Below the pieces are notes generated by a model. It saw only the letters and a list, made by a program, of their open reading frames with translations, had not been told where the DNA came from and searched no databases. From positions 1 through 5,181 of the forward strand of contig CALICC010000001.1 in assembly GCA_938049325.1 (NCBI GenBank): a stretch of DNA of 5,181 bases, read 5' to 3'. A program made the position numbers and the translations under genes. Numbering within the stretch: the stretch's first letter is position 1; each line of letters opens with the position of its first letter. Shown in pieces: positions 1-5,181 of this stretch. Source of the DNA: an uncultured Ilumatobacter sp. GTDB lineage: Bacteria; Actinomycetota; Acidimicrobiia; Acidimicrobiales; Ilumatobacteraceae.

Positions 1-21
1 CCACCCCTTCTACACCTCGAC

Positions 22-1311
22 ATGCTCGAACGAATTCTCCGACTCATCTTGGTCCTGGCGGTGCTCGCCGCGATCTACATCGCTTTCTGGGCGGCTCGCC
101 GGTCGGCGCGCGGTCGAGACGGCGAACCACCACCGTGGCGCGATACCAAGGTGCTCGTCATCGCTGCGCAAGTCGCCGCATTCGGCGCCATCGTGTCGGT
201 CGGCGACTACCTGTGGGCCAACTTTCGTGCCCGAACCGACGACATCGGGCTCGACCTCAACTTCGACTTCCTCGATCAGCCGAGCGGCATCTCGATTGCT
301 GACAACCCACTCGACCCCAACTCGTCGATTCAGAACGCGCTCATCGCCGGTGTCAAGAACACCGTCCTGATCTTCATCATCGGCATTCCGTTGGCGGTGG
401 TGCTCGGCACGCTGATCGGCATCGCCCGGCTGTCGACCAACTGGCTGCTTTCGAAGATCGCCACCGTGTACGTGGAGTTCTTCCGGAACATCCCGACCCT
501 GCTGGTGATCGTCTTCACCTGGCAGGCACTCCTGCTCGGATTCCCTCGCGAACAGGATTCGTGGCTGGTCAGGGGCAGTTCGACACCCGCCGAGAGTGGC
601 CCTCCGAATCTCGAAGGCCTCTTCATCTTCAACAACAAACGATTCGCATTCCCGTCGATTGCCGGAGGCGACAACTTCGCTGCATTCCAGATCGTGTTCG
701 TCCTCGGCCTCATCGCAGCGGTCGGCATCTGGATCTGGCGCACACGTAACTTCGACGCAACCGGCACGCCGCACCGCCGGGTGCTCTGGTCGTCCGCCAC
801 GCTGCTGGTGATCGGCGTGGTCGGCTACTTCGTCCTGGGCGGCCCGTTCTCGGTCTCGCGGCCGCTGATCGAGCAGCGCATCACATCGGGTGGCGTCCGG
901 ATGCAAATGCCCTACGTGGCGGTCATGTTCGGGCTCGTGCTGTACACGGCGTCGCACATCGCCGAGATCGTTCGCGGTTCGATCATGTCGGTCCCGAAGG
1001 GCCAGGTCGAGGCAGGCAACGCACTCGCGCTGTCCGGGTTCCAGCGCTACCGCTTCGTCGTGCTGCCCCAAGCATTCCGAGTGGCCTTCCCACCGCTGAT
1101 CAACCAATTCCTCAACTACACCAAGAACACCTCGCTGGCGATCGCGGTCGGCTTCGCGGAGACAACCGGCGTCATTCAGAACCTGTTCGGCCAATCACGG
1201 CCCGCGCCGCAACTCCTGTTGATTCTCATGCTGATCTACCTCGCGTTCTCGCTGATCCTGTCGGCGATCGGCAACCTCATCAACCGTCGACTCCAGATCG
1301 TGGGGAGGTGA
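22..1311 (+). CDS. aapQ: Polar amino-acid ABC transporter permease, AapQ/BztB-like
   Basis: One of two membrane subunits of an importer of the His/Glu/Gln/Arg (HEQRo) class; Aap/Bzt systems take up general L-amino acids or Glu/Gln/Asp/Asn. Family marks are FDFLDQPSG (81-89), FFRNIPTLLVI (153-163), the loop NNKRFAFP (204-211), IAEIVRG (313-319) and SVPKGQ (323-328). The ATPase-contacting EAA loop spans 329-350, from VEAGNALALSG to VVLPQ. About eight hydrophobic segments are visible (roughly 4-24, 43-66, 107-135, 148-172, 222-239, 256-273, 296-315, 397-417). The ATG at 22 has no Shine-Dalgarno in the pyrimidine-rich bases before it, and the frame stays open to base 1, so the true start may lie upstream. 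At 429 residues it is slightly long for the family, because of an N-terminal membrane segment before the usual PPPWRD region. Its TGA lies within the aapM ribosome binding site. Family assignment is firm; substrate is inferred only broadly. Confidence 0.93.
   Translation: MLERILRLILVLAVLAAIYIAFWAARRSARGRDGEPPPWRDTKVLVIAAQVAAFGAIVSVGDYLWANFRARTDDIGLDLNFDFLDQPSGISIADNPLDPNSSIQNALIAGVKNTVLIFIIGIPLAVVLGTLIGIARLSTNWLLSKIATVYVEFFRNIPTLLVIVFTWQALLLGFPREQDSWLVRGSSTPAESGPPNLEGLFIFNNKRFAFPSIAGGDNFAAFQIVFVLGLIAAVGIWIWRTRNFDATGTPHRRVLWSSATLLVIGVVGYFVLGGPFSVSRPLIEQRITSGGVRMQMPYVAVMFGLVLYTASHIAEIVRGSIMSVPKGQVEAGNALALSGFQRYRFVVLPQAFRVAFPPLINQFLNYTKNTSLAIAVGFAETTGVIQNLFGQSRPAPQLLLILMLIYLAFSLILSAIGNLINRRLQIVGR
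1304..1311 (+). promoter_or_regulatory. Shine-Dalgarno site of aapM, overlapping aapQ stop
   Basis: GGAGGTGA is an eight-base match to the 16S anti-Shine-Dalgarno complement. Its last three bases are the TGA stop of aapQ, so termination on aapQ places the ribosome on this site. The site serves either GTG at 1318 (nine bases after GGAGG) or the adjacent ATG at 1321 (twelve bases). Confidence 0.8.
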
Positions 1312-1317
1312 GTCATC

Positions 1318-2766
1318 GTGATGAACAACCCAGGCACTGACGCTGCGGTCGGCGGAGAGTTGGCGCAAGCACTCGCGGCCGATCACCGCCCGCTCCACTC
1401 CGACCAGACTCCCGCCGAGTGGGTCAAGAACAACCTCTTCAGCTCAGCACTCAACTCGGTGATCACCGTGCTGTCAGCCGCATTCGCCGGACTCGTCCTG
1501 TACTTCGGGATTCAGTGGGCGGTCAACGAGGAGTGGGAGATCATCCGATCGAACCTGCGCAACTTCATGATCGGCCAGTTCCCGAAAGACGAGTTGTGGC
1601 GACCTTGGGCAGGCGGACTCGCACTCGTTGGATCCGTCGGACTGGGGTCGGCGGGGATGGCTCGCAATGCGTTCGACGATGCCATCGAGAAGGGTCTGCC
1701 CACCGAGCGTCCGACCTGGCTGGGCCTCGTCCGCCGGTTCTGGTCGATCCTCGCGTTCATCGTGATCGTGCTGACCTTCACCAGGACGATCCTGCCGACG
1801 CTCGGCGTGCTCGCCGGACTCGGCCTCTTCGTCGCTGGCCGGCTGATCGGCTGGAGTCTCCCGGTCGGCGCTCGACGCTTCTCACCACATGTCATCCTCG
1901 TTGGCCTCGTTGCGCTGTCGACGATCATCGCTGGTTCGGGCGGATTGGTCGCCATCGTCGGTGGCCTGGTCGCTGCGCTGATCGTGTCGGCAGCTGTCGG
2001 TGACCGCATTGATCGCACGGCGATCTCCGGCAAAGTCGCCGCGCTGGCGATCCCGCTGCTGGGCGGCGTCATCGTCTGGTTCGTCATGTCGACCGTCGAC
2101 AGCTTCGGGTTCGGATGGAAGGACTGGGGCGGGCTCTACCTCACGCTCTTCGTGACCGTCGCGGGCATCTCGACCGGGATGCCGCTCGGCATCCTGCTCG
2201 CCATCGGGCGACGCTCGCAGCTGCCCGTGATCAAAGGCTTCTGCGTGTTGTTCATCGAGTTCGTCCGCGGCGTGCCGTTGATCTCACTGCTGTTCTTCTC
2301 CGGCTTCATGCTGCCCCTCCTTTTCCCGCCATCGGCGGGGATCCCCGATGGCACCACTCGAGCGATGATCGTCATCACGCTGTTCTCGGCGGCCTACATC
2401 GCCGAGATCGTCCGGGGCGGCCTTCAAGCAGTGCCGAAGGGCCAGACCGAAGCTGCCCAGGCTCAAGGCCTTTCGGCCGGCAAGATCCAACGGCTGATCG
2501 TCATGCCGCAAGCACTCCGTGCGGTCATTCCCGCGATGGTCGGCCAGTTCATCTCACTGTTCAAGGACACATCGCTGCTCGCCATCATCGGCGTCGCCGA
2601 GTTCCTCCAGATCGCCACGATCGCCAACACGCAGCAGGACTTCCTGGGCAAGGGACTCCAACCCGTCACGTACGCATTCGTCGCGCTCGGCTACTGGGCC
2701 TTCGCCTACACGATGTCGAAAGAAAGCCGTCGGATCGAGGTCCGGCTCGGGGTGGGGACGCGATGA
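1318..2766 (+). CDS. aapM: Polar amino-acid ABC transporter permease, AapM/BztC-like
   Basis: Second membrane subunit of the importer, expected to pair with AapQ. The N-terminus carries the family pattern WVKNNLFSSALNSVITVL (35-52) and FMIGQFPKDELWRPW (83-97). The transport core begins near 270 with GGLYLTLFVTVAGISTGMPL, followed by IEFVRGVPLISLL (313-325), AAYIAEIVRGG (358-368), AVPKGQ (371-376) and the EAA loop (about 378-399, EAAQAQGLS to MPQAL). FKDTSLLAIIGVAEF (415-429) follows, as is usual. The start is GTG at 1318, with ATG at 1321 equally possible; they differ by one residue and share the strong ribosome binding site. At 482 residues it exceeds the roughly 380-430 usual for AapM/BztC. 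The excess is a hydrophobic region at about 133-256 between the conserved N-terminus and the core. The TGA stop overlaps an ATG at 2763. Substrate is not readable from sequence. Confidence 0.93.
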   Translation: MMNNPGTDAAVGGELAQALAADHRPLHSDQTPAEWVKNNLFSSALNSVITVLSAAFAGLVLYFGIQWAVNEEWEIIRSNLRNFMIGQFPKDELWRPWAGGLALVGSVGLGSAGMARNAFDDAIEKGLPTERPTWLGLVRRFWSILAFIVIVLTFTRTILPTLGVLAGLGLFVAGRLIGWSLPVGARRFSPHVILVGLVALSTIIAGSGGLVAIVGGLVAALIVSAAVGDRIDRTAISGKVAALAIPLLGGVIVWFVMSTVDSFGFGWKDWGGLYLTLFVTVAGISTGMPLGILLAIGRRSQLPVIKGFCVLFIEFVRGVPLISLLFFSGFMLPLLFPPSAGIPDGTTRAMIVITLFSAAYIAEIVRGGLQAVPKGQTEAAQAQGLSAGKIQRLIVMPQALRAVIPAMVGQFISLFKDTSLLAIIGVAEFLQIATIANTQQDFLGKGLQPVTYAFVALGYWAFAYTMSKESRRIEVRLGVGTR

Positions 2767-2843
2767 GCATCACGAGCGCTGCCGTCCTCACGCATGAGGG
2801 CACCCCGAACGAAGACACGCAGAACGAAAGGAGTCGCCTGTGA
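2763..2843 (+). CDS. Possible 26-codon micro-ORF linking aapM and aapP
   Basis: This reading frame starts at ATG 2763, sharing ATGA with the aapM stop, and ends at TGA 2841-2843, sharing GTGA with the aapP start. It encodes 26 residues beginning MSITSAAVLTHEG and ending NERSRL, hydrophilic after the first ten, with no signal peptide, membrane helix or known domain. A G-rich stretch (about 2751-2760) precedes the ATG and could act as a weak ribosome binding site. By hand count, 21 of 26 third positions are G or C, matching local coding style but not decisive in such GC-rich DNA. The ribosome binding site of aapP lies inside its 3' end. It could be a translational relay between aapM and aapP, or chance. 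No peptide function is proposed. Confidence 0.3.
   Translation: MSITSAAVLTHEGTPNEDTQNERSRL
2827..2833 (+). promoter_or_regulatory. Shine-Dalgarno site of aapP
   Basis: AAAGGAG lies six bases before GTG 2840, which is near-ideal spacing. The aapP frame has a stop at 2795-2797 and no other start codon between it and 2840, so this site and GTG define the start. Confidence 0.85.
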
Positions 2844-3619
2844 GCGATACCACCATCAATGCCGATGCCACGCAGATCCTCGGTGGCGGCGACGCCATCA
2901 TCGAGGTTGACGGCGTCGACAAGCTGTTCGGCGACTTCCAAGCGCTGACCAACATCAACATGCGTGTCGGTGCGCAAGAAGTCGTCGTGGTCATCGGCCC
3001 GTCCGGTTCAGGCAAGTCGACGTTGATCCGCTGCATCAACCGGCTCGAACGCCATGACCGAGGCCGCATCTTGGTCGACGGCATCGAATTGTCCGACGAC
3101 ATCCGCAACATCCAGGAGATCCGCCGGGAGACCGGCATGGTCTTCCAGAGCTTCAACCTCTTCCCTCATTTGACCATCCTCGACAACATCACGCTCGCCC
3201 CGCGACAGGTGCGCAACATGCCGAAGGGCGAGGCCGAGGCAACGGCGATGGAGCTGCTCGAGCGTGTGAAGATCCCCGAGCAAGCACAGAAGTACCCGGG
3301 CCAACTGTCAGGTGGCCAGCAGCAGCGCGTCGCGATCGCCCGGTCACTTGCCATGAAGCCCAAGGTCCTGCTCTTTGACGAGCCGACGTCGGCCCTCGAC
3401 CCGGAGATGATCAAGGAGGTCCTCGACACGATGAAGGACCTCGCAAACGAAGGCATGACCATGATCTGCGTGACTCATGAGATGGGTTTCGCACGCGAAG
3501 TTGCAGACCGAGTCGTCTTCATGGCCGACGGGCAGATCGTCGAAGTCGGCACCCCCGAGCACTTCTTCGACAACCCGCAAGAGGAGCGAACGAAACTCTT
3601 CTTGTCGCAGATCCTCTGA
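2840..3619 (+). CDS. aapP: Polar amino-acid ABC transporter ATP-binding protein, AapP/GlnQ-like
   Basis: Cytoplasmic ATPase that dimerises and drives the AapQ-AapM permease pair. All nucleotide-binding motifs are intact: Walker A GPSGSGKST (53-61), Q-loop at Q103 in VFQSFNLFPH, signature LSGGQQQR (156-163), Walker B VLLFDEP (176-182) with catalytic E181, D-loop SALD (184-187) and H-loop H213. The segments CINRLE (65-70), NITLAPRQV (116-124) and VTHEMGFAREVADRV (211-225) are typical of the polar amino-acid subfamily. At 259 residues it has about 15-20 residues more at the N-terminus than the usual 240-250. The GTG start is set by the ribosome binding site and by an in-frame stop 45 bases upstream. 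It follows aapM after 73 bases, bridged by the possible micro-ORF. Family assignment is firm; the amino-acid specificity resides in the unseen binding protein. Confidence 0.96.
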   Translation: MSDTTINADATQILGGGDAIIEVDGVDKLFGDFQALTNINMRVGAQEVVVVIGPSGSGKSTLIRCINRLERHDRGRILVDGIELSDDIRNIQEIRRETGMVFQSFNLFPHLTILDNITLAPRQVRNMPKGEAEATAMELLERVKIPEQAQKYPGQLSGGQQQRVAIARSLAMKPKVLLFDEPTSALDPEMIKEVLDTMKDLANEGMTMICVTHEMGFAREVADRVVFMADGQIVEVGTPEHFFDNPQEERTKLFLSQIL

Positions 3620-3650
3620 GCGAGCAACCTTCGCACGTCGGTTCCGACTG

Positions 3651-4409
3651 ATGGACGCGAGTACAGCCGTTGGGCTGTTCCTGCTCGCATTCGCCGTGGG
3701 GACATACGGCTCGGTCATCGGCGCCGGTGGTGGCTTCCTCATGGTCGCCGGGCTCGTGCTCGTGTTCGACCTCACCGGTGCGACCGCAGTGGGCACCAGC
3801 GTGGTGACGACACTGTGCATCCAGGCAACGGGTGCGTACACGTACACGAAGAAGGGCCTCGTCGACCGGCCCACGGCACTCTGGTTCGCTGTCGGTTCGA
3901 TCCCGGTGGCGCTGCTCAGCGCCGTGTTCCTCGCCGATCAGATCCCCGAACGCACCTTCGAGTTGATCATCGGCGTGCTGTTGCTCGCCCTCGCAGCGTT
4001 CGTGGTCCTCGTGCCCTCCCCCGACGCTCCCGATGGCACGACGTTGCCGCCGCGCCGCGGCGCCCTTGCAGGCGCTGGCAGCTTGATCGGTGTGCTCTCC
4101 GGAGGGCTCGGCGTGGGCGCCGGACTCGTCACGGTTCCACTCCTCGGACGTCTCCAACAGCTCTCTGCTCATCGCGCCGCTGCCACCACGACGTTGGTTG
4201 GAACCCTGTCGGGTGCTGCGGCCACGGTTGGTCATACCGTTGTCGGCAACCCGGAATGGAGCTATGTCCCGTTCACCATCGCCGGTGCGGTCGTGGGTGG
4301 AAGAGCGGGATCACTCAATGCGGGTCGGCTCAGTGCACGGGTGGTCTTGGCGCTCCTCGCTGTCGGCCTCGTGGTCGCGGGCGTCCCGCTCATCGTCAGC
4401 GCCATCTAG
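3651..4409 (+). CDS. TauE/SafE (TSUP) family membrane transporter
   Basis: A 252-residue integral membrane protein of the TauE/SafE (TSUP) family, whose characterised members export sulfite or sulfoacetate or move other small organic anions. The two-fold internal repeat is visible: GSVIGAGGGFLMV (20-32) near the N-terminus is echoed by LIGVLSGGLGVGAGLVTVPLL (starting at 145) in the second half. ATAVGTSVV (44-52) is a further family mark. About eight hydrophobic segments are seen (near 6-24, 26-40, 75-95, 103-122, 137-160, 179-196, 204-223, 228-250), with a hydrophilic linker at 122-136 joining the halves. Length is normal for the family. ATG 3651 is chosen because translation from there gives a complete first helix. 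The same frame stays open upstream into aapP, and there is no clear Shine-Dalgarno, so translation may depend on coupling. It begins 31 bases after the aapP stop, which suggests co-transcription. The substrate cannot be told from sequence. Confidence 0.88.
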   Translation: MDASTAVGLFLLAFAVGTYGSVIGAGGGFLMVAGLVLVFDLTGATAVGTSVVTTLCIQATGAYTYTKKGLVDRPTALWFAVGSIPVALLSAVFLADQIPERTFELIIGVLLLALAAFVVLVPSPDAPDGTTLPPRRGALAGAGSLIGVLSGGLGVGAGLVTVPLLGRLQQLSAHRAAATTTLVGTLSGAAATVGHTVVGNPEWSYVPFTIAGAVVGGRAGSLNAGRLSARVVLALLAVGLVVAGVPLIVSAI

Positions 4410-4447
4410 TCGCTCAGCGTGCCGGGCCACTCGTGTCGTCGGCCGCG
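4410..4447. other. Short convergent intergenic gap
   Basis: Thirty-eight bases separate the TAG of the TSUP gene from the stop of the oppositely oriented pentapeptide gene. Only weak four-base inverted matches are present (GGCC/GGCC, and AGCG/CGCT reaching into the TSUP end). No stable hairpin with a T-run is seen, so no intrinsic terminator is called. Confidence 0.5.
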
Positions 4448-5095
4448 TCAGGTTCGTTCGTCGTCGACGGTGATGTCGTTCGCGGCAAACAGCACGTGCG
4501 CCATGGCAACCACCTGCGCCCGGTCGATCGTTGCACCCCGGATCGCTTCGCCGCCACGTACGTCAACCAGCTCGGACCCGTGCAGCTGCACTGCGCTCGA
4601 GCGGACCTTCGACATGTCGACCCCGGTGAGATCGGAATCGAAGAAGGCGACGTCCGCGAGCTCCGCCCGGGTGAAGTCGCTCCCATTGAGACCGCACCCC
4701 GAGTACTCCGATCGTTTGAGCACGGACGTCGCAAACTGCGCATCTTCGAGACGGCAGCCGACAAATCGGACGTCATCCAACTTCGCGTTCGTCACGACGA
4801 CTCCCGACAAGCGGCAATCGATGAACTCGACTCGCGCCAGGCTGGCATCGTCGAGAATCGCCCCCGACAGTTCGCACCCCTCGAAGCGGCAGTCGCGCAA
4901 GGCGAGCCCTGGCAATCGAGCACCCGTCAGGCGCGCATTGCGGAAGACCGACCCCAGGACCTTGACATTGCCTGCGTGTGCCCGCACCTCACCTGTGATG
5001 CAGCTGTCTTCCCATGAGTCCTCATCGGCGAACGTGGGGTCGTCTACGTCGGCAAGCGCGCTGGCGAGGCGTGGCGGTCGGACGTCGGCAGGCAC
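4448..5095 (-). CDS. Pentapeptide-repeat protein (beta-helix)
   Basis: A 215-residue pentapeptide-repeat protein. From residue 51 to about 175 the sequence runs in unbroken five-residue register (FRNAR, LTGAR, LPGLA, LRDCR, FEGCE and so on). L/F sits at the central position and A/C/V/S at the small interior position, giving about 25 units, or six to seven coils of a right-handed quadrilateral beta-helix. Residues 1-50 form an acidic, non-repeat N-terminal region; the last 25 residues, from IDRAQVVAMAHVL, resemble the C-terminal cap seen in many family members. No signal peptide or membrane helix is present, so it is probably cytoplasmic. Hand counting gives 36 acidic and 23 basic residues, so the protein is acidic. 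The GTG start is bounded by an in-frame TAG at 5105-5107 and preceded by a Shine-Dalgarno. Known relatives (MfpA, Qnr) mimic DNA and protect gyrase, but most family members have no known role, and none is assigned here. Confidence 0.9.
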   Translation of the reverse strand: MPADVRPPRLASALADVDDPTFADEDSWEDSCITGEVRAHAGNVKVLGSVFRNARLTGARLPGLALRDCRFEGCELSGAILDDASLARVEFIDCRLSGVVVTNAKLDDVRFVGCRLEDAQFATSVLKRSEYSGCGLNGSDFTRAELADVAFFDSDLTGVDMSKVRSSAVQLHGSELVDVRGGEAIRGATIDRAQVVAMAHVLFAANDITVDDERT

Positions 5096-5103
5096 CGACG
5101 GAA

Positions 5104-5113
5104 CCTACCTTCT
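5104..5113 (-). promoter_or_regulatory. Shine-Dalgarno region of the pentapeptide gene
   Basis: Read on the minus strand this is AGAAGGTAGG. The TAGG element lies eight bases before GTG 5095 and the AAGG element twelve. The TAG inside it is in frame with the gene, so translation cannot start further upstream in that frame. Confidence 0.6.
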
Positions 5114-5132
5114 CGCCGTCGCGACCAGAGGT

Positions 5133-5181
5133 TCAGTCGGGAATGCCGAGACAGACCTGGATCGGCTCGCCGCGCCGGAAG
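5133..5181 (-). CDS. Possible C-terminal fragment of an upstream gene (partial)
   Basis: One minus-strand frame enters from the right edge and ends at TGA 5133-5135, giving a 15-residue tail FRRGEPIQVCLGIPD. By hand count, 13 of 15 codons end in G or C, better than the other two minus frames, and the residue mix looks protein-like. If real, the gene ends 37 bases before the pentapeptide gene and would share its direction, probably as an operon. The stretch is too short to assign a family. A competing plus-strand possibility is ATG 5143, preceded by GAGG, which reads MPRQTWIGSPRRK to the edge; it is judged less likely because of its basic, antisense-like composition. Confidence 0.4.
   Translation of the reverse strand, partial: FRRGEPIQVCLGIPD

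Noticed and set aside
10..1194. 394-codon minus-strand open frame opposite the aapQ-like gene
   Set aside because: It is antisense to a clear ABC permease and has a shadow-like composition (very rich in D, E, R, H, with no domain). Long antisense frames are expected in GC-rich coding DNA.
3477..3650. N-terminal extension of the TSUP gene overlapping the end of aapP
   Set aside because: The frame is open, but the 58 extra residues are Ser/Arg-rich antisignal typical of a shadow of aapP. The TSUP fold begins normally at ATG 3651.
3519..4235. 238-codon minus-strand frame opposite aapP and the TSUP gene
   Set aside because: It is a shadow frame with low-complexity charged composition, straddling two real genes.
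4395..4447. Possible intrinsic terminator between the convergent genes
   Set aside because: Only four-base stems and no T-tract on either strand; not enough to call a terminator.
3815..5017. 400-codon plus-strand open frame running through the TSUP gene and opposite the pentapeptide gene
   Set aside because: It is an out-of-frame shadow of two well-supported genes, Arg/Pro/His-rich, with no recognisable domain, and it crosses their convergent junction.

Overview
The window looks like chromosomal DNA from a high-GC actinobacterium. The permease and ATPase sequences, heavy G/C use at third codon positions, GTG starts and TGA stops suggest an Acidimicrobiia/Ilumatobacter-type lineage. That placement is an impression from sequence style; no search was run. 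It holds ordinary metabolic and transport genes with no sign of mobile DNA, RNA genes or CRISPR.

Left and centre (1-3619, + strand): three consecutive genes of a polar amino-acid ABC importer of the Aap/Bzt type. Two are unequal membrane permeases (AapQ-like, then AapM-like) and the third is the ATPase (AapP-like). The first permease is open to the left edge, so its true start may lie outside. The periplasmic/lipoprotein substrate-binding protein (AapJ type) that such a system needs is not in the window and probably lies just upstream. The genes are tightly packed. The stop of aapQ lies inside the ribosome binding site of aapM. The gap between aapM and aapP is exactly filled by a possible 26-codon micro-ORF that overlaps the stop of one gene and the start of the next.

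Centre right (3651-4409, + strand): a TauE/SafE (TSUP) membrane carrier 31 bases after the ATPase, likely co-transcribed, substrate unknown.

Right (4448-5095, - strand): a convergent pentapeptide-repeat protein predicted to fold as a regular right-handed beta-helix of about six to seven coils, with aromatic and cysteine ladders at exact 20-residue spacing. At the right edge (5133-5181, - strand) there may be the last 15 codons of another gene upstream of it.

The importer would be assembled from the two permeases and an ATPase dimer, fed by the unseen binding protein. The TSUP carrier may move a related sulfur or organic anion, but nothing in the sequence proves this. I found no evidence of a novel multi-gene system; the points of interest are small-scale.
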